A stretch of DNA of 64,000 nucleotides from Gottfriedia sp002574545 (lineage in GTDB: Bacteria > Bacillota > Bacilli > Bacillales > Bacillaceae_G): the NCBI GenBank assembly GCA_052180195.1, contig CP197469.1; one strand, 5' to 3'. Shown piece after piece: positions 25,178 through 33,557 of the stretch (its first letter is position 1; each line of letters starts with the position of its first letter). The notes below the pieces were generated by a model. It had not been told where the DNA came from and did no database searches. It worked only from the letters and a program-made list of their open reading frames with translations. Position numbers and translations under genes: made by a program.

Positions 25178-25984
25178 ATGAAATACATATTGTTATTACT
25201 TAGCTTTTTTACTGTTCTTGCATTAAGTGGTTGTGAAGGTAAGACACACACGGGATCAACTCATCAAAATATGAATCATGAAACAAAAGAAGAAATGAAT
25301 TCTACTCAAGTAAAATTTTCATTTAATGGTAGTCCAGAGAGTGATAAGAAAGTAGAGTTACACATACAGGTTAATAGTTTAAAAGGTAAACCAGTTGATC
25401 AGTTCGAAATTGAACATGAAAAATTGATGCACTTGATCGTTGTAAGTAAGGATTTGTCATTTTTTGACCATTTGCATCCACAATATAAGGGAAAAGGATT
25501 ATTTACAGTCACACCAAACTTCCCAAATGGCGGTGAATATAAGTTATTTGCGGATTTTATACCTAAGGGCTCCGATAAAAATTTAAAATCCGAATTAGTG
25601 AAAGTATCGGGACATCAAGCCAAACCAATTTCACTAATACCAGATAAAATATTAACAAAAGTAATTGATGGAAAAGAGGTTACTTTAAAATTTAATAAAT
25701 TGACGACAAATGATGAAGTTAAAATGACATTTACGATTAAAGATGCTAAAACAAAAAAAGATATAAATGATTTACAGCCTTATTTGGGTGCTATTGGTCA
25801 TGTTGTTGCTATTAGTGGGGATACGAATACTTACCTACATGTCCATCCGATGAATGAAAAATCGAGTGGACCTGATGCAGAATTTATGACTAGTTTTCCT
25901 AAAAAAGGATTATATAAAATATGGGGACAGTTTAAACAAAATGGTGAAGTGTTTATTGTACCATTTGTTGTGGATGTACCATAA
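25178..25984 (+). CDS. His-rich lipoprotein in the copper locus
   Basis: This is a 268-residue lipoprotein: signal peptide with lipobox LSGC (Cys19), then a His/Met-containing linker (THTGSTHQNMNHETKEEMN). Two related beta domains follow. The first has HEKLMHLIVVS..FDHLHP (about 86-105) and the second has GHVVAISGDTNTYLHVHP (about 207-224), so a Met/His motif ending in HxHP occurs twice. This looks like a duplicated copper-binding beta sandwich. It follows copZ after a hairpin, with GGGGG before the ATG. An extracytoplasmic copper-binding role is inferred from the motifs and context; no named family is assigned. Confidence 0.7.
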   Translation: MKYILLLLSFFTVLALSGCEGKTHTGSTHQNMNHETKEEMNSTQVKFSFNGSPESDKKVELHIQVNSLKGKPVDQFEIEHEKLMHLIVVSKDLSFFDHLHPQYKGKGLFTVTPNFPNGGEYKLFADFIPKGSDKNLKSELVKVSGHQAKPISLIPDKILTKVIDGKEVTLKFNKLTTNDEVKMTFTIKDAKTKKDINDLQPYLGAIGHVVAISGDTNTYLHVHPMNEKSSGPDAEFMTSFPKKGLYKIWGQFKQNGEVFIVPFVVDVP

Positions 25985-25993
25985 ATTAAACAG

Positions 25994-26025
25994 AAAAAAG
26001 CAGGGAACATTTTCCTGCTTTTTTC
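25994..26025. terminator. Bidirectional terminator between the lipoprotein and thiF
   Basis: AAAAAAGCAGG and CCTGCTTTTTT arms enclose a 10-base loop between the converging genes. Confidence 0.85.
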
Positions 26026-26047
26026 TATTATTTAGATCTTACTAGTT

Positions 26048-27094
26048 TTATAAAATATTTGGCTCCATATCTGCGGTTTTTTCTATTATATCAATAACTT
26101 TACGATAAAGTTCTTTCGCTACTGTAGGTTCCTTTGTCCCATGAATAATTGCTCGACCATCTTTAAATAAAACAATGCGATGATCTTCAATAGTACATGA
26201 CAACAAATAAGGATTTACGATCAAATCATCTACTAATCCTAGTAATCTTTGAGAGAGGCTACTTAGTGTTGGTAGTTGAGGAGACTCTGTTTTTAATTGG
26301 ACTGCATCTCTTCCGCATAAAACATATGACTTCATCTGGTCATCATTTTTTAAAAATGGATAACTTCTTATAGAGCCACATGTTGGGCACTTTTTATTTT
26401 TCAATTTTTCGATGTTTATATCAGACTTTTCATGCTTCCAAACATCAATTGATTGTAAGATTGGTGAAATTTCATAGTTCGTAAGATATTGCAGGGCATA
26501 GGTTACTTGGTAGGCAGCAATCATTTGTACAATTGGACTGATAACTCCTACTGTATCGCAAGTCATATTTATAGTTGGTATATGATTTAATAAACAGTTA
26601 AGACAAGGAGTTTTTCCTGGAATAATTGGAAACGAGAGGCCATAGCTTCCAACACACGCACCAAAAATAAAAGGAATACCATGCTTAATGGCTGCATCAT
26701 TCACAACCATTCTAGTTTCGAAATTATCTGTTGCATCTAGTATGATTGTGTGACCTTTAATCAGCTCTTCAATATTAAGACTAGTAATATCTTTTATTAT
26801 ACTAGTAATGGACACTTCACTATTAATTTGTTGAAGTCGATTTTTAGCTGCAATTACTTTAGGTAATTTATTTCTAGCATCTTCTTCAATATAAAGAGAC
26901 TGCCTTTGTAAATTTGTCCATTCGACGTAGTCACGGTCAACAATTGTTATATTTCCAATGCCTGCTCTGACAAGCATTTCTGCTATTGATGAGCCTAGTG
27001 CACCTACACCAATAATAATGGCACTGGATTTTTGCAAGTTTGATTGACGATCTTTTCCTAAAAATAATTCTTGTTTTGCATAACGGTTTGTCAA
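26048..27094 (-). CDS. thiF: ThiS adenylyltransferase ThiF (MoeB/E1-like)
   Basis: This is an E1-like enzyme that adenylates the C-terminal Gly of ThiS for sulfur transfer in thiazole synthesis; 348 residues. The ATP-binding GVGALGSSIAEML lies at about 31-43, with RQSLY. The catalytic Cys region is NMTCDTVGV, and zinc pairs are CLNCL and CPTCG. A C-terminal extension of about 90 residues has no rhodanese signature. It starts with TTG overlapping the thiG stop by 4 bases (TTGA). It is the last gene of the minus-strand tenI operon. Confidence 0.9.
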   Translation of the reverse strand: MTNRYAKQELFLGKDRQSNLQKSSAIIIGVGALGSSIAEMLVRAGIGNITIVDRDYVEWTNLQRQSLYIEEDARNKLPKVIAAKNRLQQINSEVSITSIIKDITSLNIEELIKGHTIILDATDNFETRMVVNDAAIKHGIPFIFGACVGSYGLSFPIIPGKTPCLNCLLNHIPTINMTCDTVGVISPIVQMIAAYQVTYALQYLTNYEISPILQSIDVWKHEKSDINIEKLKNKKCPTCGSIRSYPFLKNDDQMKSYVLCGRDAVQLKTESPQLPTLSSLSQRLLGLVDDLIVNPYLLSCTIEDHRIVLFKDGRAIIHGTKEPTVAKELYRKVIDIIEKTADMEPNIL

Positions 27095-27858
27095 GAATTC
27101 ACCAACCCTGTGATTGGGCTACTAGCTTCACCATAATTTTTTTCTTCAATTCTGCCTGCCTCATAACCAAGCCTTCCTGCTTCAATAGCAAGCTTCATCG
27201 CAACAGCCATTTTTACAGGATCTTTTGCATTAGAAACCGCTGTATTTAAAAGTACACCATCAGCTCCTAGCTCCATTGCAAAAGCTGCATCTTTTGGAGA
27301 CCCGATTCCGGCATCTACTATAACAGGTACATTTGATTGCTCAATGATAAATTTTAGATTTAAAGGATTAATAATTCCTTTTCCGGAACCGATTGGAGAT
27401 GCACCTGGCATAATCGCATGGACACCAAGTTCTTCTAGTCTTCTTGCAAGGACAACATCGTCAGAAGTATAAGGTAATACTATAAACCCTTCATTTAATA
27501 ACATTTCTGATGCTTTTAATGTTTCGATTGGATCGGGTAGTAATGATTTATCACACCCAATTACTTCAACCTTGATCATATCGCATAAGCCTGATGCTTT
27601 TGCCAATTTTGCAATTCTAACTGCCTCTTTAGCAGTTTTTGCACCAGCTGTATTTGGCAATAATCTATATTTGGATAAATCTAATTGCTCAAGAAAATTT
27701 GGTTGAGATTCCTCAAAAATATTCATTCGTCTAACAGCAAAAGTTAGGATCTCAGCTTCCGATACTTCAACAGCTTCTTTCTGGACTTCAAATGAAGGGT
27801 ATTTTCCTGTTCCTAATAATAATCTTGAATGAAACGTATGATTTCCTATTTTTAACAT
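27091..27858 (-). CDS. thiG: Thiazole synthase ThiG
   Basis: This is a TIM-barrel thiazole synthase of 255 residues that joins DXP, dehydroglycine and ThiS-thiocarboxylate. Typical elements are LLGTGKYPS, the Schiff-base Lys in IKVEVIG (about residue 98), MPGASPIGSG and VDAGIGSPKDA. It starts with ATG 2 bases after thiS, whose final Gly codons provide the ribosome site, and overlaps thiF. Confidence 0.95.
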   Translation of the reverse strand: MLKIGNHTFHSRLLLGTGKYPSFEVQKEAVEVSEAEILTFAVRRMNIFEESQPNFLEQLDLSKYRLLPNTAGAKTAKEAVRIAKLAKASGLCDMIKVEVIGCDKSLLPDPIETLKASEMLLNEGFIVLPYTSDDVVLARRLEELGVHAIMPGASPIGSGKGIINPLNLKFIIEQSNVPVIVDAGIGSPKDAAFAMELGADGVLLNTAVSNAKDPVKMAVAMKLAIEAGRLGYEAGRIEEKNYGEASSPITGLVNS

Positions 27859-27860
27859 GA

Positions 27861-28064
27861 TTAGCCACCACCTACAAAATGTATAAGTTCTACAGAATCT
27901 CCGTTAGAGAGATTAGTTAATGAATACTGCTCTTTATAAATAATTTCTTTATTAACTTCGACAATAACAATTCGGTTTTCTAATTGATATTCATTAAGCA
28001 GATCCTGAATTGTACAAGTTTTGCTGGAAATTTCGATATTCTTTCCGTTTAATCTTATTTCCAA
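27861..28064 (-). CDS. thiS: Sulfur carrier protein ThiS
   Basis: This is a ubiquitin-like sulfur carrier, 67 residues with a C-terminal GGG. The TTG at 28064 was chosen because GGGGGTG lies 7 bases ahead and the family begins (M)EIRLNGK; an ATG 7 codons upstream has no ribosome site. It works with ThiF and ThiG, which follow. Confidence 0.9.
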   Translation of the reverse strand: MEIRLNGKNIEISSKTCTIQDLLNEYQLENRIVIVEVNKEIIYKEQYSLTNLSNGDSVELIHFVGGG

Positions 28065-28090
28065 ATGTCTACACCCCCAAATCATTAAAG

Positions 28091-29182
28091 TTAACGATTG
28101 ATTTTAAATGCTTCAATCCAGCTATGATCGACTTTTTGTTTAAGAATCAAATCCCGAATTAATTTTCCAGTTGCTGGTGCAAGTAAAACACCATTTCTAA
28201 AATGGCCGGTCGCAAATAAGATTTGATCATCCTCTGGATGAGTTCCTATAAAGGGATGATAGTCGAGCGTTCGCGGTCGTAATCCTGCCCAGAAAGAATC
28301 AATTTTCATCTCTTCAATTTCGGGAAGCATTTTTTTAGCGTTTTGTATTAATGACTCAATCCCTTTTAAGCTAGGGTTCTCATTCCATTCGTTATCCACC
28401 ATCGTAGCTCCGATCACAAGGCGACCGTCATTTCTTGGAACAATATAATTTTGTTCATGGAAAAGAGTGTGTTTTAAAGCAACTTTTTCACTTCTGACCG
28501 AGATACATTCACCTTTAACGGGAATAATTTCGTGATGTAATCCAAGCTGTTGAAACAATGAATTACTCCAAACGCCGCTTGCAATTACAATCGTTTCTGC
28601 TTCAAAATTGCCATTTGTTGTTTTAATTAAATAATGTGAATCGTTTTTTTGAATCTGAAACACATGTGTATATTCAAAAATAGATGCACCTAACATTTGA
28701 GCACCTTTGCAAAACGCGTTACAGACAGAAACAGGTAATACATTTACATCGTCTTCAATATAAGCTGCTCCAATTATGCTAGGATGGACTCCAGGTATCT
28801 GTTTTTTTAACTCCTCCTGGTTATACCAAAGCGCTGAAGTTTGAGTGAGTAGCGGAGTTAATTGTTTTTTTTCTAAATCTGTATAAGCTAGTTTGAAAAT
28901 GCCACCATTTTTAAGTTCAATATCAATTCCACAAAGTTCTTTTAATTCTTCTCTAAGGTGAAAATAAGTTAATTGACTGTTTCTAGCAAATGAAAAAAAT
29001 GACTCAGATTGATCCCACTCGGAATGGGCACCAAGCATTCCAGCAGCAGCTTTAGTTGTTTTCTGTCCAACTTGCTGACCTTCAAGAACTGCGACATTTA
29101 TGTTTTCTTTTGCTAGATAATAAGCTATTGAACAACCTATTATTCCACCACCAATTACAGCAACATCAAATTTCTTGTTCAT
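28091..29182 (-). CDS. thiO: Glycine oxidase ThiO
   Basis: This is a FAD-dependent glycine oxidase supplying dehydroglycine for the thiazole; 363 residues from ATG 29182. The N-terminal dinucleotide motif GGGIIGCSIAYYLA is at about 11-24, KAAAGMLGAH follows, and GLRPRTLDYHPFIG is near the C-terminus. The gene overlaps the tenI stop by 17 bases. An earlier TTG (29203) is in frame but lacks a ribosome site. Confidence 0.9.
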   Translation of the reverse strand: MNKKFDVAVIGGGIIGCSIAYYLAKENINVAVLEGQQVGQKTTKAAAGMLGAHSEWDQSESFFSFARNSQLTYFHLREELKELCGIDIELKNGGIFKLAYTDLEKKQLTPLLTQTSALWYNQEELKKQIPGVHPSIIGAAYIEDDVNVLPVSVCNAFCKGAQMLGASIFEYTHVFQIQKNDSHYLIKTTNGNFEAETIVIASGVWSNSLFQQLGLHHEIIPVKGECISVRSEKVALKHTLFHEQNYIVPRNDGRLVIGATMVDNEWNENPSLKGIESLIQNAKKMLPEIEEMKIDSFWAGLRPRTLDYHPFIGTHPEDDQILFATGHFRNGVLLAPATGKLIRDLILKQKVDHSWIEAFKINR

Positions 29183-29780
29183 AAGCAAATTTGCACCTTT
29201 CAAAATATTGCAGCGCAGCTTCTAGAGGATTTCGGGCAGAAAATATGCCAGACATTACAGCTATACCATCTATATCGTTCTCTTTTAGAACTTGGATATG
29301 TTCAGGTAATATTCCTCCGACTGCATAGATCGGTATCGTTAACGTTTTTTTCATTTCAGGAATTAGTTCAATCCCGTTTGGTGTTAATCCATTTTTACAC
29401 TTAGTTTCAAAGCAATGACCGTACATAATATAGTCAGCTTGATCATTTTCTGCCTGTATTGCTTCAGTTAGTGTATGGACTGATTTTCCTACTCGTAAAT
29501 TAGGAAAATATTCTTTTACATCAACAAGAGGAAGACCATGTCCTGGTAAGTGAATATTTGATAGATTAGAGAAAATAGCGATATCTAAACGATCATTTAA
29601 AACAATTTTTTTCATATCTACTTTGTTTAATTTTAGTAGATTTAAGAGTGATAGTAGCTCGATTGCTGTTTTGGACTTTTCGCGAATTTGTACATAGTCG
29701 ACTGCATCGATTATTTGAATTATTTTTGTAGCAAGTACTTCGACTGAGTGCTGATCATCTGTAATTGCAATAAGTTCCAT
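29166..29780 (-). CDS. tenI: Thiazole tautomerase TenI
   Basis: This is a TIM-barrel protein of the ThiE/TenI family, 204 residues. VQIREK and YAVGGI phosphate-loop segments are present. The Arg/Lys set and HGHC(F) region suit TenI, which aromatises the thiazole tautomer, better than ThiE. It is first in the operon tenI-thiO-thiS-thiG-thiF, downstream of a TPP riboswitch, as in B. subtilis. Confidence 0.85.
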   Translation of the reverse strand: MELIAITDDQHSVEVLATKIIQIIDAVDYVQIREKSKTAIELLSLLNLLKLNKVDMKKIVLNDRLDIAIFSNLSNIHLPGHGLPLVDVKEYFPNLRVGKSVHTLTEAIQAENDQADYIMYGHCFETKCKNGLTPNGIELIPEMKKTLTIPIYAVGGILPEHIQVLKENDIDGIAVMSGIFSARNPLEAALQYFERCKFAYEQEI

Positions 29781-29814
29781 GTCCCAGCCTCTTTCATTTT
29801 CAAGATTTTTTCAA

Positions 29815-29851
29815 ACAAAAAAACCACTTTCCTAAAAAAAAGAAAGTGGTT
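29815..29851 (-). terminator. Riboswitch-controlled terminator ahead of tenI
   Basis: AACCACTTTC and GAAAGTGGTT arms with an AT loop are followed on the minus strand by a T run. The CCACTTTC arm repeats the complement of the riboswitch 3' end (GGAAAGTGG), so pairing with that end could form the antiterminator. Confidence 0.8.
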
Positions 29852-29882
29852 ACATTACACGCGAAGAAAAATATAAAATGCG

Positions 29883-29975
29883 CCACTTTCCTACGCAGGT
29901 ACTAGCCTGTTCAGGTTTTGAGGGTTTAAAAGTAACTACTTTATTCTCAGCCCTTATCAAGGGATCCCCTAGTGA
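29883..29975 (-). ncRNA. TPP riboswitch (tenI operon)
   Basis: Read on the minus strand it has the THI-box landmarks in order: TAGGGG, GGCTGAGA, ACCCTC, AACCTGA, TAGTACCTGCGTAGG and AAGTGG. It lies 103 bases upstream of tenI and is followed by its terminator, so thiamine pyrophosphate should end transcription. Confidence 0.93.
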
Positions 29976-30216
29976 TGAATATGTATGAAAATTAATTTTA
30001 GCATAGCATATAAAAAATAATATTCAATACTAAATTTTTTTACTAGTCCATTTTTTTACTAGAAATATGGCTTGAAGTGTAGTGAATTCAAGTGTTTTTG
30101 AGAGTATAAAAAAACCATAATTTTTTTATTTTGGGATTTCTGTAAAAATTTAGGGAAATAAAAACATTTACATTTTAAATTTGCGGGTTTATATTTAGTT
30201 TGAACAATTTAATCGA

Positions 30217-30317
30217 TTGACTAGGGGTGTCCAATTATTTGGGCTGAGAGAGAAACGTTATTAAGTTTCTTAACCCTCAGGACCTGATCTGGTTCATACC
30301 AGCGTGGGGAAGTTAGA
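30217..30317 (+). ncRNA. TPP riboswitch (thiC)
   Basis: CTAGGGGTG, GGGCTGAGAGAG, TTAACCCTC, GGACCTGATCTGG, TTCATACCAGCG and TGGGGAAG occur in order, which is a textbook THI box. It lies about 150 bases upstream of thiC on the + strand. Confidence 0.95.
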
Positions 30318-30368
30318 AATTTTTCATTAATGATTATCTAATTGTTAATGTAGTTTTGCTAACACTTA

Positions 30369-30401
30369 GCCGGGTCTTTAAAATAAGACGCCGGCTTTTT
30401 T
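30369..30401 (+). terminator. Riboswitch terminator ahead of thiC
   Basis: GCCGG, TCTT and AGAC, CCGGC arms with an AT loop are followed by TTTTTT, between the riboswitch and thiC. Confidence 0.85.
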
Positions 30402-30463
30402 CATGCTTTGAATGGATTGGATTTCGTCCTTTTTAATCAAATTATAAAGGGGAATGAAATCAA

Positions 30464-32242
30464 ATGAACAATTCTGTAAATGAAATGAATTTTTCTATCA
30501 TGTCTAGTTTTTCAGGGAGTAAGAAAGTGTATGTTGAAGGATCTAGACCTGACATTAAGGTGCCAATGCGTGAGATTCAATTAAGCCCAACAACTGGCAC
30601 TTTTGGCGAAGAAGAAAATGCTCCAGTTAGAGTATACGACACAAGTGGACCTTACACAGATTCAGCTAGCTCAGTTGATATTCGAAAAGGACTTAAGGCG
30701 ATTAGACAAAACTGGGTAATCGAACGAAATGATGTTGAAGAGTATGAAGGGCGTGAAATAAAGCCTGAAGATAATGGATATCGAAAAGAGACAGATCAAC
30801 AAAATGTTGAAGTATTTAAAGGGTTAAAAAGAAAACCGTTACGTGCAAAGGATAATCAAAATATTACTCAAATGCATTATGCTCGTAAAGGGATTATTAC
30901 ACCTGAGATGGAATTTATTGCGATTCGAGAAAATGTTTCTGCTGAATTTGTTCGTGATGAGGTTGCAAAAGGAAGAGCTGTCATTCCATCGAATATTAAT
31001 CACCCTGAAAGTGAGCCAATGATCATCGGTCGTAATTTTCATGTGAAAATAAACGCCAATATAGGTAATTCAGCTGTCACGTCTTCGATTGAAGAAGAAG
31101 TAGAAAAAATGACATGGGCTACTCGTTGGGGAGCAGATACGATGATGGATCTTTCAACTGGGAAGAATATTCATACAACACGTGAATGGATCATCCGTAA
31201 CTCACCAGTACCAGTAGGCACAGTTCCGATTTATCAAGCACTAGAAAAAGTTAATGGAATTGCTGAAGATTTAAGTTGGGAAGTGTTTCGAGATACTCTA
31301 ATCGAGCAAGCGGAACAAGGGGTAGACTATTTTACGATTCACGCGGGTGTATTATTACGCTATATTCCATTAACAGCAAAACGAGTAACAGGAATTGTAT
31401 CTCGTGGTGGTTCTATTATGGCTCAGTGGTGTTTAGCTCACCATAAAGAGAACTTTTTATATACTCATTTTGAAGAAATTTGTGAAATTATGAAGCGTTA
31501 TGACGTAACATTCTCTTTAGGAGATGGTCTGAGACCAGGTTCAATCGCCGATGCAAATGACGAAGCACAGTTTTCCGAGTTAGAAACATTAGGCGAGTTA
31601 ACAAAAATTGCATGGAAACACGATGTTCAAGTTATGATTGAAGGACCAGGACATGTACCAATGCACTTAATTAAAGAGAATATGGATAAACAATTAGAAA
31701 TTTGTCAGGAAGCACCATTTTATACATTAGGACCGTTAACGACTGATATTGCTCCTGGCTACGATCACATTACATCAGCAATCGGTGCAGCAATGATTGG
31801 TTGGTTTGGTACTGCGATGCTTTGTTATGTAACTCCGAAAGAGCATTTAGGTCTTCCAAATAAAGAAGATGTAAGAGTAGGTGTTATTACATACAAAATA
31901 GCGGCGCATGCAGCTGACTTAGCAAAAGGACATCCCGGTGCACAAAAAAGAGATGATGCACTTTCAAAAGCAAGATTTGAATTTAGATGGCGTGATCAGT
32001 TTAATCTTTCTCTTGATCCTGAAAGAGCAGTTGAATACCACGATGAAACATTGCCTGCTGAAGGGGCTAAAACAGCACATTTTTGTTCAATGTGTGGTCC
32101 AAAATTCTGTAGTATGAGAATCTCACAAGATATTCGAGACATAGTAAAACAAGAAGAACTTCAGAATGATTCAACCATTGAAGAAGGAATGAAAGAAAAA
32201 GCACTTGAATTTAGAAAACAAGGCGGAGAAATCTATCAATAA
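30464..32242 (+). CDS. thiC: Phosphomethylpyrimidine synthase ThiC
   Basis: This is the radical-SAM-type enzyme converting aminoimidazole ribotide to hydroxymethylpyrimidine phosphate; 592 residues, normal length. Conserved features are MHYARKGIITPEMEF, SRGGSIMAQWC, LGDGLRPG, EGPGHVPMH and the C-terminal cluster motif CSMCGPKFC (C-x2-C-x4-C). AAGGGG is 11 bases before the ATG. It is controlled by the upstream TPP riboswitch. A small cysteine-containing gene follows after 15 bases. Confidence 0.96.
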   Translation: MNNSVNEMNFSIMSSFSGSKKVYVEGSRPDIKVPMREIQLSPTTGTFGEEENAPVRVYDTSGPYTDSASSVDIRKGLKAIRQNWVIERNDVEEYEGREIKPEDNGYRKETDQQNVEVFKGLKRKPLRAKDNQNITQMHYARKGIITPEMEFIAIRENVSAEFVRDEVAKGRAVIPSNINHPESEPMIIGRNFHVKINANIGNSAVTSSIEEEVEKMTWATRWGADTMMDLSTGKNIHTTREWIIRNSPVPVGTVPIYQALEKVNGIAEDLSWEVFRDTLIEQAEQGVDYFTIHAGVLLRYIPLTAKRVTGIVSRGGSIMAQWCLAHHKENFLYTHFEEICEIMKRYDVTFSLGDGLRPGSIADANDEAQFSELETLGELTKIAWKHDVQVMIEGPGHVPMHLIKENMDKQLEICQEAPFYTLGPLTTDIAPGYDHITSAIGAAMIGWFGTAMLCYVTPKEHLGLPNKEDVRVGVITYKIAAHAADLAKGHPGAQKRDDALSKARFEFRWRDQFNLSLDPERAVEYHDETLPAEGAKTAHFCSMCGPKFCSMRISQDIRDIVKQEELQNDSTIEEGMKEKALEFRKQGGEIYQ

Positions 32243-32257
32243 GGGTGTGAGCCTTAT

Positions 32258-32428
32258 ATGAATAGGGTAGAAGAAATCATAAACGAAATAAAGAATCTAG
32301 AAAGAAATATGAATCAATTAAAAAGTGAACTGCACACAATTCAAAAAAATTGTGTGCATGATTTCCAGAAAAAAGATACGATACAAGAATGCCTTAAATG
32401 CAATCTAATCGAAAGCTTAAGTTGGTAA
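32258..32428 (+). CDS. Small Cys-containing protein downstream of thiC
   Basis: This is a 56-residue frame starting ATG with AAGGGTG about 10 bases ahead, overlapping nothing and ending before a terminator. The N-terminal half is a charged amphipathic helix (MNRVEEIINEIKNLERNMNQ). The second half has NCVHDFQ and then CLKCNL, a Cys/His then CxxC pattern that could hold one zinc. Codon choice is like the neighbours. It is probably transcribed with thiC and so under TPP control. I do not recognise it. Confidence 0.6.
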   Translation: MNRVEEIINEIKNLERNMNQLKSELHTIQKNCVHDFQKKDTIQECLKCNLIESLSW

Positions 32429-32444
32429 TATGGAGTAACAAAGC

Positions 32445-32480
32445 AAAAACAAACCTCATTAATAAAGAGGTTTGTTTTTT
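32445..32480. terminator. Terminator after the thiC unit
   Basis: AAAAACAAACCTC and GAGGTTTGTTTTT arms around a 9-base loop. It can serve both the + strand unit and the minus-strand sspH that ends at 32490. Confidence 0.85.
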
Positions 32481-32489
32481 ACTCAAGAA

Positions 32490-32669
32490 TTAATGTTCTG
32501 ACAAACTATTGATTGAAACTTCTTCTTCTCGATCTGGTTGACCTAGCGGATAGATTCTGGCAGTTTCATTTGTCTCATCAACATGTTGAATGTAAATTGG
32601 CACTCCATTATATGTCACATTAGCCATCTCAGGTGAAGAAGCAATTTCTTGAGCGCGTTGTTTGTTCAT
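32490..32669 (-). CDS. sspH: H-type small acid-soluble spore protein
   Basis: This is a 59-residue protein, MNKQRAQEIASSPEMANV then the family core GVPIYIQHVDE and TARIYPLGQP, matching SspH of B. subtilis (59 residues). It is a minor spore-core protein made in the forespore. GGAGG lies 7 bases before the ATG. A paralogue of the same length is at 35388-35567, and both have similar upstream sequences. Confidence 0.88.
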   Translation of the reverse strand: MNKQRAQEIASSPEMANVTYNGVPIYIQHVDETNETARIYPLGQPDREEEVSINSLSEH

Positions 32670-32706
32670 AAGGAACCTCCTCTTAATTAAAAATAGAAAC
32701 CTAACA

Positions 32707-32738
32707 TATTATTAACAAGGGGATACCCTGAGTATTCA
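32707..32738 (-). promoter_or_regulatory. Candidate sigma-G type promoter of sspH (first copy)
   Basis: On the minus strand TGAATACTC is followed after about 19 bases by AATAATA, similar to the sigma-G pattern TGAATA/CATACTA. The same pair precedes the second sspH. Confidence 0.45.
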
Positions 32739-32767
32739 TATTCAAGTACAAGTTTTTATATAAAAAA

Positions 32768-32797
32768 AAAACTCCTGTTAAAATTTAACAGGAGTTT
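32768..32797. terminator. Terminator of the YjcZ-type gene
   Basis: AAAACTCCTGTTAA and TTAACAGGAGTTTT form a near-perfect stem, just past the stop on the minus strand. Confidence 0.8.
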
Positions 32798-32812
32798 TAT
32801 AGTTTTTATTGA

Positions 32813-32944
32813 TTACCAGTGGTGTCCATATCCATATCCATCATATCCAGACCAGCAAGCTGCTCCAACAATGATTAATAAGATGAATAGAACAACGATT
32901 AAAGCAAAACCGTTAAGATGGTGTCCGTGATGTCCAGTACTCAT
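32813..32944 (-). CDS. YjcZ-type small sporulation protein
   Basis: This is a 43-residue peptide: His/Gly-rich start (MSTGHHGHHLNG), one hydrophobic helix (FALIVVLFILLIIVGAAC) and a Gly/Tyr/His tail (GYDGYGYGHHW). This is the pattern of the YjcZ family, small tail-anchored proteins seen in spores. The start at 32944 has AAGGAGG 8 bases ahead; the frame extends 17 codons upstream without a ribosome site. Confidence 0.85.
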   Translation of the reverse strand: MSTGHHGHHLNGFALIVVLFILLIIVGAACWSGYDGYGYGHHW

Positions 32945-33115
32945 ACATGTGACCTCCTTCATACGATATTTAAGGGAAAACTCCCTTAGGGTCATGAACT
33001 AATTGAAATTACAATTAGGAGAGGTGGATAATGTATCGTATGTTTTTTTGCCAACTATGAAACTAGTCTATAATGTAATTAGGCTTATACCTAGACGTAA
33101 GTTTTAATAAATGAT

Positions 33116-33376
33116 TTATTTTTCCTTAGGAAGTGAAATGGCTGTTTCAACTACATAACCATTTTGAAACTTCACAGCAATTGTACCTAAATAATTGTCA
33201 GTAGGCTGGAGTGATTCGGTACAAGTAAAATATCGAATATGCACTACTTCTTTTGTATCTTTACTAATCTTTTGACAAGCAAGTAAATTACTTAGTCGTT
33301 TTAGTGCGATATCTCGTTTCACTCCAATAAGATCTTTTTTAATAAATGATTCATAATAATTTTTTAATGGGAACAT
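33116..33376 (-). CDS. Hypothetical protein
   Basis: This 86-residue protein has no signal peptide or membrane segment. The N-terminal half is basic and helical (RDIALKRLSNLLACQ), and the C-terminal half looks like beta strand (YLGTIAVKFQNGYVVETAISL). AGGAG lies about 9 bases before the ATG. It is alone between the YjcZ gene and an APC permease, all on the minus strand. I do not recognise a family. Confidence 0.55.
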   Translation of the reverse strand: MFPLKNYYESFIKKDLIGVKRDIALKRLSNLLACQKISKDTKEVVHIRYFTCTESLQPTDNYLGTIAVKFQNGYVVETAISLPKEK

Positions 33377-33497
33377 TTTAACAGCTCCTGTTCATTCGAA
33401 AATTAAAATTTCTTAAGTCGTATCATATCATAAATTTTTTTTGCTGTAGATATCTATAGTTATTCTAGATTGTTTAGGAAAATATGTAACAGACAAC

Positions 33498-33531
33498 AAA
33501 ATCCCACTATAGGTTACTATAGTGGGATTTC
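33498..33531 (-). terminator. Terminator of the CAT-type permease
   Basis: AAATCCCACTATAG and CTATAGTGGGATTT arms surround a GTTA loop. It lies 27 bases past the permease stop. Confidence 0.8.
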
Positions 33532-33557
33532 TATACTTTTGCAGATTATTTTATTAC

